Source of the DNA: Hyperoodon ampullatus
Lineage: Eukaryota > Chordata > Mammalia > Artiodactyla > Ziphiidae
Direction: 5' to 3'
Length of the DNA stretch: 64,000 nt
NCBI GenBank assembly: GCA_949752795.1
Contig: OX457061.1
Coordinates: 127,191,530 to 127,255,529, forward strand
How positions within the stretch are numbered: the stretch's first letter is position 1; the number at the start of each line of letters is the position of its first letter. Of the stretch, positions 11,784-23,404 are shown piece after piece. The translations under genes were made by a program, and so were the position numbers. The notes below the pieces were generated by a model. That model was not told the origin of the DNA. It made no database searches and saw only the letters and a list, made by a program, of their open reading frames with translations.

Positions 11784-12177
11784 AGGGACTTCCCTGGTGG
11801 CGCAGTGGTTAAGAATCCACCTGCCAATGCAGGGGATGCGGGTTTGAGCCCTGGTCTGGGAAGATCCCACACGCCGCAGAGCAACTAAGCCCGTGCACTA
11901 CAACTACTGAGCCTGTGCTCTAGAGCCCGCGAGCCACAACTACTGAGTCCACGTGCTGCAACTACTGACACCCACGTGCCACAACTACTGAAGCCCATGC
12001 ACCTAGAGACTGTACTCTCCAACAAGAGAAGCCACCGCAATGAGAAGCCCACGCACCACAATGAAGAGTAGCCCCCGCTCGCAGCAACTAGAGAAAGCCC
12101 AAGCGCAGTAACAAAGACCCAACGCAGCCAAAAGTAAATAAAATAAAAATTTTTTTTTAATAGAGAAATACTTTAAA
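11784..12177 (+). mobile_element. Long-form CHR-type SINE
   Basis: A ~390-bp tRNA-derived SINE in the long form. It has a tRNA-like head (GTGGCGCAGTGGTTAAGAATCC), then a body with several copies of a CAACTACTGA motif, then CCGCAATGAGAAGCCCACGCA, and an A/T-rich tail. It is bounded by a perfect 15-bp duplication (AAAATCATGATAGGT) at 11,769-11,783 and 12,178-12,192. The ACAACTACTGA unit occurs about four times between 11,900 and 11,990, so the body has expanded internally. Confidence 0.93.
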
Positions 12178-12192
12178 AAAATCATGATAGGT

Positions 12193-14495
12193 TTCTTTTC
12201 TTGTATGAATTAAACAATGTTTTAACTTCTGGGCTGGACAATAATTCCAAAGAAAAAGAGGGGGTTTGTTCATCTGTTTGTTTATTCATGGACATGATTA
12301 TGGAAGATATGGCAATGTGAGTTTTCACTTATGAGCCTGAAACTTCCCCATAACTCACTGTACCATTAATAGTTTCTTCTTTCTCATTAAGAAGTAAACA
12401 GAGTTAGCAAATGTTTATGATTATCTCTTTTAAATAAGCAAAACTAAGATTTGTAAGCATCATTTTGGTTAAGACAGTCTGTAAACATAGATTGCAGAAA
12501 TGGAACATGGGGTGGTAACCCAATTACTGTGAGAAATCTCTCTCCAGTGCTTGATCACTATGTAATATTGCTGTTAGAATATAGAAACCTGATCATTAAA
12601 CTTGCCAAAAACTGGTAACATAATTAAAATTGCATATCACAAGTGGCCATTCTCTCTGCTCTGAAGGACACATTAAAAAAAAAAAAAATCCAGAACAACC
12701 AACCTTCCACTTTAGAGGCAAGATCCATGTCCTTGCCTAAAGTGTTGACTCTCACTTGTGGGCAAACTCCAGATGTGAGGGAAGAGTCTTGTTCCAAGCA
12801 AATTGCTGAGGTGACCCGAAGTAACGTCTGAATTTATGTATTCACTCATGCATCTATTCAACAAGTACTTATTGAGTGCTTTCCACGTTCCAAATACTGT
12901 TCCAGGTTCTGAGAACACGGCAGAAGACAGCGTCCCTCACCTTCAAGAAGCCTATGTCCTAGTGAGAGGCACTCAAAGAAAGAGACCACATAACAAAATT
13001 TCAGGTAGTGCCCATTGCTCTCATGAAAATAGAGAAAGACGGGTGTAGAGAGTGACAGCCGACTCACCGAGAAGTTTGAGCAGAGAGAGGAGTGATGAGA
13101 AGAACCAGAGATTATCCCATAGGCTTTTTTAACTGGAAGTGGGCAGCTACATTCAACTATCGTCACAGGCTTCACACATCCAAGGACTGTCCTCATTTCA
13201 CCTGCAAAACCTCTACAACCCGTTACCCCAATGCCCACACCTCCTCCTAAGTTTTGTCATCACGGTGATGCTATTCATATTATTATACAATTAATCTGAC
13301 AACAATTAGGTTAAAATAGTATCATGGGTACAAAATAGGATAAAATAAGCAGCAAATGTCTCTAGGGTAATTTAAACATAAAACAGGAGGCCAAGGGCAC
13401 TAAGTGTTTAGGAAGGACATCTGTTAATTTTCTCGAATATTCTTTGCTCATGGCCAATGCACTCATTCTGAGGGCAGAATAATGCAGGAGGAGACATGAG
13501 GAGGAATTCTTGATTTGTAACTGCTATTACAAAGTTTAGATTCGTAATTCTCTTTTAAGCCTTTAGAATTTTCATGTCCATTGCTCTAAAAATACCACAT
13601 GCTCGAAAATCTGGAAATTTAAATGGCATTGTGAAATAAGCAACATGTTTAAAGCATCTTAGATTCAGTCTAAGGCTAAAATTCTGACTTAAGTGTATGG
13701 CAACAATGCAGTAGCTCCCCAATCTAATTAAATGGCTAATACTTTGATAAAATGTGTTGTTCAATAGAAAATTCTATCCGTTGATTTAATATTTACTTCA
13801 TAGAATTAAAGCACTGTCAGCAAAATAAAAGGCATGCCCATTTTTAGAATTGCAACTTAATTATTTTGATCTTTATCTTTTCAGAAACCTAATTGTGCAT
13901 GTATGTGAAATACTTAGTTTAGACTTACCCTTCATTTACCATAAAATTTGAATACATTTTTCTGCCTATTCCTTCAAGGCTATTTTTTTCTGAAGTGCAT
14001 ATCAGCCAGATGCAGGTGTATTAAGCTCTTTGGCCCATATTTTAGAATTCCAGTAAATAACTGCATCCCTATTTATATATTTGAAGTTTTATCTTGCTAA
14101 GGACACGCATACACACACACACAATTGGACTTTGAGTCATATGTAGAAATGTTTCTATAAATATACGTGAGGACATTTTGCTGTTCTACAATCTGTTGTA
14201 ATCAAAACACATTAAATGTTAACATAATTGCAGCTGCATATTTTGTTAGGCTGCCTTAATCAAGGATTCCAAAAATGGCCCAAGTCATAAGTGAAAGTCA
14301 AGTTCTATAAGATCAAAAGCAAACTAAAGATACCAAAACCCATCGGCTGAGGACAGCCTTTAAGAGTCAGCCCCAACTATGCTTCAAGTATTTTGTGTGT
14401 GTGTGTGCTGCAAATGTTTTAATAATCCATTACTTTCTACCAGGCATGACTCTAGGTCCTGTTGAGGCTTACTAATGAATGTACTTGTCTTTAAA
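12193..14495. other. Intergenic sequence without a recognisable gene
   Basis: Unique AT-rich sequence. Apart from an L2-like piece at 12,830-12,990 and short (CA)n and (GT)n runs near 14,110 and 14,393, I see no exon, RNA gene or recognisable element. The longest frames are under 130 codons and lie partly in the L2 piece. Confidence 0.6.
12830..12990 (-). mobile_element. L2-like LINE 3' end, antisense
   Basis: ATTCACTCATGCATCTATTC and ACTTATTGAGTGCTTTCCAC, followed by a run resembling tactgttccaggttctgaga and ending near CCTAGTGAGAGG, match the reverse complement of the L2 3' end (ATTCAACAAATATTTATTGAGC and onward). It is old and diverged. Confidence 0.6.
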
Positions 14496-14508
14496 AATAA
14501 TTCTGCTT

Positions 14509-15061
14509 TGGATAAAGAAGGTGTGGCACATATATACAATGGAATATTACTCAGCCATAAAAAGAAACGAAACTGAGTTATTTGTAGTGAGGTTGATGTA
14601 CCTAGAGACTGTCATACAGAGTGAAGTAAGTCAGAAAGAGAAAAACAAATACCGTATGCTAACACATGTATATGGAATCTAAGGGGGAAAAAAAAGGTCA
14701 TGAAGAACCTAGGGGTAAGACGGGAATAAAGACACAGACCAACTAGAGAATGGACTTGAGGATATGGGGAGGGGGAAGGGTAAGCTGGGACGAAGTGAGA
14801 GAGTGGCATGGACATATATACACTACCAAACGTGAAATAGATAGCTAGTGGGAAGCAGCCACATAGCACAGGGAGATCAGCTCGGTGCTTTGTGACCACG
14901 TAGAGGGGTGGGATAGGGAGGGAGGGAGGGAGGGAGGCGCAAGAGGGAGGGCATATGGGGATATATGTATATGTATAGCTGATTTACTTTGTTATACAGC
15001 AGAAACTAACACACCATTGTAAAGCAATTATACCCCAATAAAGATGTTAAAAATAAATAAT
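14509..15061 (+). mobile_element. 5'-truncated L1 3' end
   Basis: This holds the last ORF2 codons (short frame 14,479-14,682) and a complete 3'UTR with a polypurine, G-rich tract at 14,903-14,955 and an AATAAA signal at 15,038-15,043. The tail is A-rich. A perfect 13-bp duplication (AATAATTCTGCTT) at 14,496-14,508 and 15,062-15,074 fixes both ends. The 3'UTR is close to those at 8,420-8,770 and 26,310-26,690, so all three belong to a related, fairly young lineage. Confidence 0.95.
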
Positions 15062-15074
15062 AATAATTCTGCTT

Positions 15075-16248
15075 GCACAGTGGCTCTTCAGCATGTTTCC
15101 ACACATGGGCAGAATCCTACTGAATTTCAGTGGATTCAGTCACACTCATTCCCTGTTCCCTAGAGACAAATAACCACAGCACAGAACTAGTAGTCAGTGT
15201 GATGCCCTCTTATGTGGGGAGCTAGGGTTGAACTCATGTCTAAACACTGTCCCCACACATCTGACCCAGACCTAAATTCTTCAGAGTGTCTAAGTTTTGG
15301 GCAATTATTTTCATCACATAAATTGTCCCAGGTCCATTAAAAACAACTCAGATCACATGGGAGACGGACCAAAGAGGGGGACACAATGGAAGGAATTGAG
15401 GAAACTGATTTTAACTGTTTTTCATGGGCTTCATGTTACTGATGAATAGTGAGTTAGAAGCTTAGAAAGATTGCTTCAACCTTTTCTAGGGTTTGAATAT
15501 CCCAGAGAAACAGTAAAAGTACTAGGCTGGAAAATAAACATAGGCTGTCTTCCATTTAGGGTTGGATTTTATTGATCCAAGCAAAGATTCAAGACAATGG
15601 ATTAAATAAAGGCAGAGGAGAAGCTAAGAAATGGAACAATCTTGCAAAACTTAGAAAGTAACTATTTTGAAATGAGAAAAGTGTAAGTATTATGGAGGAC
15701 ATTCAGGACCATTTCAGGTACTTCCAGACTAAGTTGATAGAGTTAGTATAGTTAGTATCTGACTGAGGAACGTCAGACTTGTATTGCTTCCTTACTGATC
15801 ACTGTGTCTTGTAAGACTGGCAAACGCTCAGTAAGCTAAACCATACCTGAAATCTCATTCCTAACCTTCTTCTTCCATTTTATTTTGCCTGTGAATATCC
15901 TGTTGGAGCTTGAGACACAGGACCTAATTTCTTTTTGTCACTTTACTCAAGCTTAGATTTTCATGCTCAGTGTGTCTGGTGGTTAAGTGCCCTGTCACAA
16001 GAGGGCTAAAAGCAAGTAACCTGAATTCAAAATCTGGATTCAAAGAGCCCCTGTGTGTGTTTGAATATAGGAGCTAGCACTAACAGATATTAAAACACAC
16101 AATAACGCTCTGTAAGTAAAAGATTGTGGCACTGACTTATCAATAGATGGGTGTACCAATTGAAAAAAAAATTTTAAATCCCCAAATAATGAAAATATAG
16201 TATGTAATGTAGACGGCATCTCAAATTGGTGGCAAAAAGATATTTTCA
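15075..16248. other. Intergenic sequence, nothing recognised
   Basis: Unique, moderately AT-rich sequence between the L1 end and the SINE/L1 junction. I see no repeat that I can name and no exon-like pattern. Confidence 0.55.
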
Positions 16249-16453
16249 GGGCTTCCCTGGTGGCACAGTGGTTGGGAGTCCTCCTGCCGATGCAGGGCAC
16301 ACGGGTTCATGCCCCGGTCCGGGAAGATCCCACATGCCACGGAGCAGCTGGGCCCGTGGGCCATGGCCGCTGAGACTGCGCGTCCAGAGCCTGTGCTCCA
16401 CAACGGGAGAGGCCACGACAGTGAGAGGCCCGTGTACCGCAAAAAAAAAAAAA
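16249..16453 (+). mobile_element. CHR-type SINE joined directly to an L1 3' half
   Basis: Complete sense SINE (A box around 16,261-16,280, B-box-like GGTTCATGCCCC near 16,305) with a 13-base A tail that runs straight into L1 ORF2 text. Unlike the SINEs at 1881, 2330 or 8101, the sequence before it is not L1 and I find no target duplication around it. It therefore marks the 5' end of a composite with 16,454-18,500. Confidence 0.9.
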
Positions 16454-18500
16454 CTGTCACTCTTTGCAGATGACATGATACTATACATAGATAATCCTAA
16501 AGATGCCACCAGAAGACTACTACAGCACATCAATGAATCTGGTAAAGTTGCAGGATACAAAACTAATACACAGAAATATGTTGCATTTCTATACACTAAC
16601 AACAAAAGATCAGAAAGAGAAATTAAGGAAGCAATCCGACTTACCATAGCATCAAAAAGAATAAAATACCCAGAAATAAATCTAGCTAAGGAGGCAAAAG
16701 ACTTGTACTCTGAAAACTATAAGATGCTGATGAAAGAAATCGAAAAGGACACAAATAGATGGAGAGATATACCATGTTCTTGGATTGGAAGAATCAACAT
16801 TGTGAAAATGACTATACTACGCAAAGCAATCTACAGATTCAATGCAATCCCTATCAAACTACCAATGGCATTTTTCACAGAACTAGAACAAAAAAATTGC
16901 ACAGTTTGCATGGAAACACAAAAGACCCCAAATAGCCAAAGCAATCTTGAGAACGAAAAACGGAGCTGGAGGTATCAGGCTCCCTGACTTCAGACTATAC
17001 TAAAAAGCTACAGTAATCAAGACAGTATGGTACCGGCACAGAAACAGAAATATAGATCAATGAAACAGGATAGAAAGCCCAGAGATAAACCCACACACAT
17101 ATGGTCACCTTATCTTTGATAAAGGAGGCAAGAATATACAGTGGAGAAAAGACAGCCTCTTCAATAAGTGGTGCTGGGAAAACTGGACAGCTACATGTAA
17201 AAGAATGAAATTGGAACACTCCCTAACACCATACACACAAACAAACTCAAAATGGATTTAAAGACCTAAATGTAAGGCCAGACACCATCAAAATCTTAGA
17301 GGAAAACCTAGGCAAAACACTGACATAACTCTCAGCAATATCTTTTTGGGTCCACCCCATAAGTAATGAAAATAAAAACAAAAGTAAACAAATGGGACCT
17401 AGTTAAAATTAAAAGCTTTTGCACAGAAAAGAAAACCATAAACAAAACAAAAAGATGACCCACAGAATGGGAGAAAATATTTGCAAATTATGTGACTGAT
17501 AAGTGATTAATCTCCAAAATATACAAACAGCTCACGCAGCTCATTATCCAAAAAACCCAAAAAACTCAAAAAATGGGCAAAAGATCTAAATAGACATTTC
17601 TCCAAAGAAGACATACAGATGTTCCAAAAGCACATGAAAAAATGCTCAACATAACTAATTATTAGAGAAATGCAAATCAAAACTACAATGATGTATCACC
17701 TCAAGCTGATCAGAATGGCCATCATCAAAAAATCTACAAACAATAAATACTAAAGAAGATGTGGAGAAAAGAGAACCCTCCTACACTGTTGGTGGGAATG
17801 TAAATTGGTACAACCATTATGGAGAACAGTATGGAGATTCCTTTAAAAACTAGATATAGAACTACCATATGATTCAGAAATTTCACTCCTGGTCATATAC
17901 CCAGAGAAAACCATAATTTGAAAAGACACATGCACCCCCATGTTACTGAAGCACTAGTTACAATAGCCAGGATATAGAAGCAAACTGTGTCCATGGACAG
18001 AAGAATGGATAAAGAAGGTGTGGTACATATATACAATGGAGTATGACTCAGCCTTAAAAAAGAATGAAATAATGTCATTTGCAGCAACATGGATGAACCT
18101 AGAGACTGTCATATTGAGTGAAGTAAGTCAGACAGAGAAAGCCAAATATCATATATCACTTACTTGTGAAATCTAAAAAAAAGTTACAAATGAACTTATT
18201 TACAAAACAGAAATAGAGGCACAGATGTAGAAAACAATCTTATGGTTACAAGGGCTAAAAGAGGAGGGAGGAATAAATGGGAGATTAGGATTGACATATA
18301 CATGCTACTATACATAAAATAGATAACTAATAACAACTCACTGTATAGCACAGGGAACTCTACTCAGTACTCTGTTATGACCTGTATGGAAAAATAATCT
18401 AAAGAGTGAATATAGGTATGTGTATAACTGATTCATTTTACTGTACAGCAGAAACTAACAGAACATTGTAAATCAACTACACTCCAATAAAAATGAAAAA
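16454..18500 (+). mobile_element. L1 ORF2 3' half and 3'UTR, fused downstream of a SINE
   Basis: It starts at the RT catalytic motif (FADDM at about 16,464-16,480). It continues through thumb and C-terminal regions to the 3'UTR ending with GTAAATCAACTACACTCCAA and an A-rich tail near 18,500. A single frame of 253 codons (16,226-16,987) crosses the SINE and the RT segment but begins at a TTG codon. Later parts are frameshifted, for example after 16,987. The 3'UTR is of the older type without the G-rich tract. Confidence 0.9.
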
Positions 18501-18559
18501 AAGAATACAAAAATAAATGTAAATAGATTGTTTTATTTTTATCATTTTTAATAAACTAA

Positions 18560-18745
18560 TTATATTTATTGGGTGCATATTAAATGCCAGAGTTTCCTCT
18601 GAGTGCTTTTTCTGGCACTATTATCTTCACTGTACAGATTAGAAAACTGAGGCACAGAGAACATATGACAAAAACTGTCCCAGTTATTAACTGGAGTCAG
18701 AGAGACTGGCTCAGAGCTCACATTTCCAAGCAACACAATCAACTG
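18560..18745 (-). mobile_element. MIR/L2-type SINE remnant, antisense
   Basis: The core text TACAGATTAGAAAACTGAGG, followed by CACAGAGAA and then a region like GTCAGAGAGACTGGCTCAGA, matches the reverse complement of the mammal-wide MIR core. The preceding TATTGGGTGCATATTAAATG resembles the shared L2/MIR tail. Diverged and old. Confidence 0.7.
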
Positions 18746-19375
18746 TCTTGTATGTAAATTTGGTAGAATCTTAAATACTTTAAAAAAATACAATAATGAA
18801 AATTCATAAATACATAGGAATTTAAATCATTACTGTCACCTTATACTGCATGATCATTAAACTGGAGTCAAACACAAAATGTATAAAAAATCCACACAAA
18901 TGAAGACGATTACATCCATTAATCTGCCAATGCAACAGAAATTCAGGAAAAATTGTCAAAATGGAAAACCATTTTCAATCTCATTAATATAAAACCAAAA
19001 GGTGATTGTTAAAGTTTTCAAATGAAACTAAGAGGAGTTTTCATGAACAAGTCATTTATTATTCTTCTTTGGGGGAAAAAATTAAGCAAAATATTTTTGC
19101 ATTTTTTGACTATTTTCTCCTCAACTTGGCATCACAAAAAACAAAGATCAAAGCTATGCCTTGAATTTGTTTGAAAGATACCTCTTCTCACTTTTCCAAA
19201 CATGAGAGAAAAAAATTAGCATTTCACAACGAATAACTGCAATCAGAAATGTGTTTACCTTACAAATCAAGTTATACATATAGAATTCTTTTTCAGATGC
19301 ATTCAAAATTTATATACGTAAAGTTTTATATTTATCTATTTTATATTAAATATATTAAAAATTCCAGCTATACCC

Positions 19376-19445
19376 TTTAAAACTACTCCAACAAAATTGT
19401 TATTATTATTAATAATTAATAATAAGTTTGTTGGAGTATTTTAAA
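19376..19445. repeat. Near-perfect ~20-bp inverted repeat (hairpin)
   Basis: The arm at 19,376-19,396 (TTTAAAACTACTCCAACAAA) pairs with 19,426-19,445 (GTTTGTTGGAGTATTTTAAA) with a single one-base bulge. The spacer of about 29 bases is itself AT-rich and partly self-complementary. The geometry resembles a small foldback element or a hairpin precursor. No family recognised. Confidence 0.85.
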
Positions 19446-20225
19446 CAGTAGAGCCAGAATTATACATATATGATATCACTATATATATTATTTTTAAATG
19501 TACCTCAGAAAAGTAGTGTTCTCTTCTTTAATTCTAACTCATGAAACTAATAGTTCCTATTGTGTTTGAATACTAATATGCACAATTTTTTCTTAAGTTT
19601 AGTATTTAAACATCACTGAACATTTTTTTTCACCAATTTGCCATGAAAATATGAAAACCTACACAGCAGCTTTTCAAGGGTTTTTCTACTTTCACTTGTG
19701 TGTAACTAGGTGTATCAGAGTGGAATAATTGAGTAACCATAGCAACAGTAAAATAATTGATTAACTTGGCAGTGTACCATAACTGTATTATTATCAGGAA
19801 AATTATCAGTAATTTCCCTATATCAGGTTGTTGTATTTCTCAGTTTTGGCATATTATATGTTGATGAGCTGTTCTTTCATGAACTAAAAGCTGTAAGTGA
19901 TATTCTGTGATTTAAATAACTTTCATCATAACATTTTATGAACCTGTATCAACCTATAATATCAGCAGTACAAAAATACATTTGACATGTGCTAACTTAT
20001 CTAAAATGCCATAGTTAAATTACCCTGCTTAAAAGTTAAGATATTTTTATTCAGTTCTTCTAAGGTTATTTGTATTGTATTTTTTGAGAAAGAAGGGATT
20101 ATTAGAGAGGCTATACATTTTCTGTTCTTACTCCTCATTGTGTATACAGTATTTACTTTATATTTTTGGCTCAAGAAATGACACTCAATTTGGAAAACAA
20201 TCAAAATCGGAGGAAAGATGGACCT

Positions 20226-21320
20226 TCAAGATGGCAGAGGAGTAAGACATGCAGATCACTTTCCTCTCCACAAATACATCAGAAATACATCTACACGTGG
20301 AACTGCTCCTACAGAACACCTACTGAACGCTGGCAGAAGATCTCAGACTTCCCAAAAGGCAAGAAACTCCCCACGTACCTGGGTAGGGCAAAAGAAAAAA
20401 GAAAAAACAGAGACAAAAGAATAGGGACGGGACCTGCACCAGTGGGAGGGAGCCGTGAAGGAGGAAAGGTGTCCATACACTAGAAGCCCCTTCGCGGGCG
20501 GAAACGGGGGTGGTGGAGGGGGAAGCTTCGGAGCCTCAGAGGAGAGCGCAGCCACAGGGGTGCGGAGGGCAAAGCGGAGAGATTCTGGCACAGAGGATCG
20601 GTGCCGACCGGCACTCACCAGCCCGAGAGGCTTGTCTGCTCACCTGCCAGGGCGGATGGGGGCTGGGAGCTGAGGCTCAGGCTTCGGAGGTCAGATGCCA
20701 CGGAGAGGACTGGGGTTAGCTGTGTGAACACAGCCTGAAGAGCGCTAGTGTGCCACAGATGGCCAGAAGGGAGTCTGGGAAAAAGTCTGGACCTGCCTAA
20801 GAGGCAAGAGACCATTGTTTCGGGGTGCGCGAGGAGAGGGGTTCACAGCACCACCTAAACAAGCTCCAGAGACAGGTGCCAGCCGTGGCTATCAGCACGG
20901 ACCCCAAAGATGGACATGACATGCTAAGGCTGCTGCTGCAGCCACCAAGAAACCTGTGTGCAAGCACAGGTCACTATCCACACCTCCCCTCCCGGGAGCC
21001 TGTGCAGCCCACCACTGCCTGGATCCCATGATCCAGGGACAACTTCCCTGGGAGAACACACAGTGCACTTCAGGCTGGTGAAACGTCACACTGGTCTCTC
21101 CCACCACAGGCTTGCCCTGCACTCCGTACCCCTCCCACCCACTGGCCTGAGTGAGCCAGAGCCCCCTAATCAGCCTTTCCCTTAACCCCGTCCTGTCTGG
21201 GCAGGAACAGACACCCTCAGGTGACCTACATGCAGAGATGCCCAAAACCACAGCTGAACCGCAGGAGCTGTGAGAACAAAGAAGAGAAAGTGAAATTTCT
21301 CGGTGCAGCCTTAGGAGCAA
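20226..21320 (+). mobile_element. L1 5'UTR (promoter region) of a 5'-complete L1
   Basis: About 1.1 kb of GC-richer sequence starts at CTTCAAGATGGCAGAGGAGT and leads into ORF1. The start matches 7070-7204 for about 134 bases and then differs. In L1 elements this region carries the internal RNA polymerase II promoter. CpGs remain, for example around 20,485-20,640. No A-rich 3' end belongs to this copy, which is cut off at 23,087. Confidence 0.85.
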
Positions 21321-22211
21321 AATTAGAAGACAGAGGAATATGCAGCAGTTGAAGGAGCAAAGTAAAAACACACCAGGCCAAACAAATGAAGAGGAAATAG
21401 GCAGTCTACATGAAAAAGAATTCACAGTAATGATAGTAAAGGTGATCCAAAATCTTGGAAATACAATGGAGAAAACACAAGAAACATTTAACACGGACCT
21501 AGAAGAACTAAAGAGCAAACAAACAATAATGAAAAACACAACAAATGAAAGTAAAAACTCTAGAAGGAATCAACAGCAGAATAACTGAGGCAGAAGAACG
21601 GATAAGTGACCTGGAAGATAAAATAGTGGAAATAACTACCACAGAGCAGAGTAAAGAAAAAAGAATGAAAAGAAATGAGGACAGTCTCAGAGACCTCTGG
21701 GACAACAGTAAACACACCAACATTCGAATTATAGGGGTCCCATAAGAAGAAGAGAAAAAGAAAGGGACTGAGAAAACATCTGAAGAGATTATAGTTGAAA
21801 ACTTCCCTAACATGGGAAAGGAAATAGCTAATCAAGTCCAGGAAGAACAGAGAGTCCCATACAGGATAAATCCAAGGAGAAACACACCAAGACACATATT
21901 AATCAAATATCAAAAGTTAAATACAACAAAAAATTTTAAAAGCAGCAAGGGAAAAACAACAAATATCATACAAGGGAATCCCCATAAGGTTAACAGCTGA
22001 TCTGTCAGCAGAAACTCTGCAAGCCAGAAGGGAGTGGATGGACATATTTAAAGTGATGAAAGGGAACAATCTACAACCAAGATTACTCTAACCAACAAGG
22101 ATCTCATTCATTTTTGAAGGAGAAATTAAAACCTTTACAGGCAAGCAAAAGCTAAGAGAATTCAGCACCACCAAACCAGCTTTACAACAAATGCTAAAGG
22201 AACTTCTCTAG
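21321..22211 (+). pseudogene. L1 ORF1 (RNA-binding chaperone), inactivated
   Basis: ORF1 encodes the trimeric RNA-binding protein of the L1 ribonucleoprotein. The normal start codon appears lost (ATT at about 21,321), leaving a frame from 21,340. The coiled-coil part runs to about 21,560, where a deletion shifts the frame. The next frame (21,545-21,745) holds the region ending in NIRIIGVP at the start of the RRM and stops at a TAA where GAA is expected. The C-terminal domain continues in frame pieces to the TAG near 22,211. At least three lesions make it non-functional. Confidence 0.9.
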
Positions 22212-22269
22212 GCAGGAAACACAAGAGAAGGAAAAGACCTACAATAACAAACCCAAAACAGTTAAGAAA

Positions 22270-23087
22270 ATGGTAACAAGAACATACATATCGATAAAAA
22301 CCTTAAATGTAAATGGATTAAATGCTCCAAACAAAAGACACAGACTGGCTGAATTGATGCAAAAACAAGACCCGTATATAAGCTGTCTACAAGAAACGCA
22401 CTTCAGACCTAGGCACATACAAACTGAAAGTAAGGGGATGGAAAAAGATATTCCATGCAAATGGAAATCAGAAGAAAGCTGGAGTAGCAATTCTCATATC
22501 AAACAAAATAGACTTTAAAACAAAGACTATTACAAGAGACAAAGAAGGACACTACATAATGATTAAGGGATCAATCCAAGAAGAAGATATAACAATTGTA
22601 AATATTTATGCACCCAACATAGGAGCACCTCAATACACAAGGCAAATGCTGACAGCCATAAAAGGGGAAAATGACAGTAACACAATAATAGTAGTGGATT
22701 TTAACACACCTTTCACCAAAGGACAGATCATCCAAAATGAAAATAAATAAGGAAACACAAGCTTTAAATGACACATTAAACAAGATGGACTTAATTGATA
22801 TTTATAGGATCTTCCATGCAAAAACAACAGAATACTTTTTTTTCTCAAGTGCTCATGGAACATTCTGCCCGACAGATCATATCTTGGGTCACAAATCAAG
22901 CTGTGGTAAATTTAAGAAAACTGAAATCATATCAAGTATCTTCTCCGACCAAAACACGATGAGACTAGATATCAATTACAGGAAAAAATCTGTAAAGAAT
23001 ACAAACACATGGAGGCGAAACAACACACTTCTAAATAACCAAGAGATCAATGAAGTAATCAAAGAGGAAATAAAAAAATACCTAGAG
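22270..23087 (+). pseudogene. L1 ORF2 endonuclease domain, inactivated and truncated
   Basis: ORF2 starts at the ATG at 22,270. The apurinic-type endonuclease motifs are visible: LNVNGLNAP near residue 14-22, LQETHF (catalytic Glu) near residue 43, and DFNTP at about 22,700. A frameshift near 22,415 follows LQETHF. The usual glycine before DFNTP is valine, and the SDH motif (catalytic His) reads SDQ at about 22,944-22,960. The reading ends at 23,087, inside the EN-RT linker, where a SINE begins. No RT domain follows that belongs to this copy. Confidence 0.9.
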
Positions 23088-23293
23088 GGCTTCCCTGGTG
23101 GTGCAGTGGTTGAGAGTCCGCCTGCTGATGCTGGGGACGTGGGTTCGTGCCCTGGTCTGGGAAGATCCCACATGCTGCGGAGCGGCTGGGCCCGTGAGCC
23201 ATGGCCGCTGAGCCTGCACGTCCGGAGTCTGTGCTCCGCAACGGGAGAGGCCACAACAGTGAGAGGCCCGCATACCACACACAAACACAAAAA
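23088..23293 (+). mobile_element. CHR-type SINE at the broken end of the L1
   Basis: Complete sense SINE (A box near 23,100-23,120; B-box-like GGTTCGTGCCC at about 23,142). Its tail is CACACACAAACAC followed by six A, not a pure A run. The L1 reading before it does not resume after it, and no copy of the preceding AAAAAATACCTAGAG is found behind. The L1/SINE junction is therefore either the product of a chimeric insertion or the edge of a later deletion. Confidence 0.9.
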
Positions 23294-23404
23294 AGAATAT
23301 GTAGAATATTCCTATAGATTCCTTGAGTTAGTTTTGTAAGAAATCTGACCAAGTGTCAAATCCTCAGGCATCTCAGAAGCCAAGGCAAAATGTGACCAGT
23401 ATTG

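Larger units (their letters stand above)
18501..20225. other. AT-rich intergenic sequence
   Basis: No gene recognised. It contains an antisense MIR/L2 remnant near its start and a strong inverted repeat at 19,376-19,445. The stretch 19,300-19,500 is extremely AT-rich. Confidence 0.55.

Noticed and set aside
12858..13238. 126-codon minus-strand frame
   Set aside because: Half of it covers an L2-like repeat and the rest has no recognisable domain or splice context.
16226..16987. 253-codon frame as a novel gene
   Set aside because: It begins at a TTG, and its first ~70 codons are SINE sequence followed by L1 reverse transcriptase. It is a by-product of the SINE/L1 junction.
20400..20700. CpG-island promoter of a host gene
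   Set aside because: The GC-rich stretch is the L1 5'UTR and leads into L1 ORF1.
22737..23339. 200-codon frame joining endonuclease to a C-terminal extension
   Set aside because: The C-terminal part is the SINE at 23,088-23,293. The nuclease part has lost the catalytic His and is truncated.
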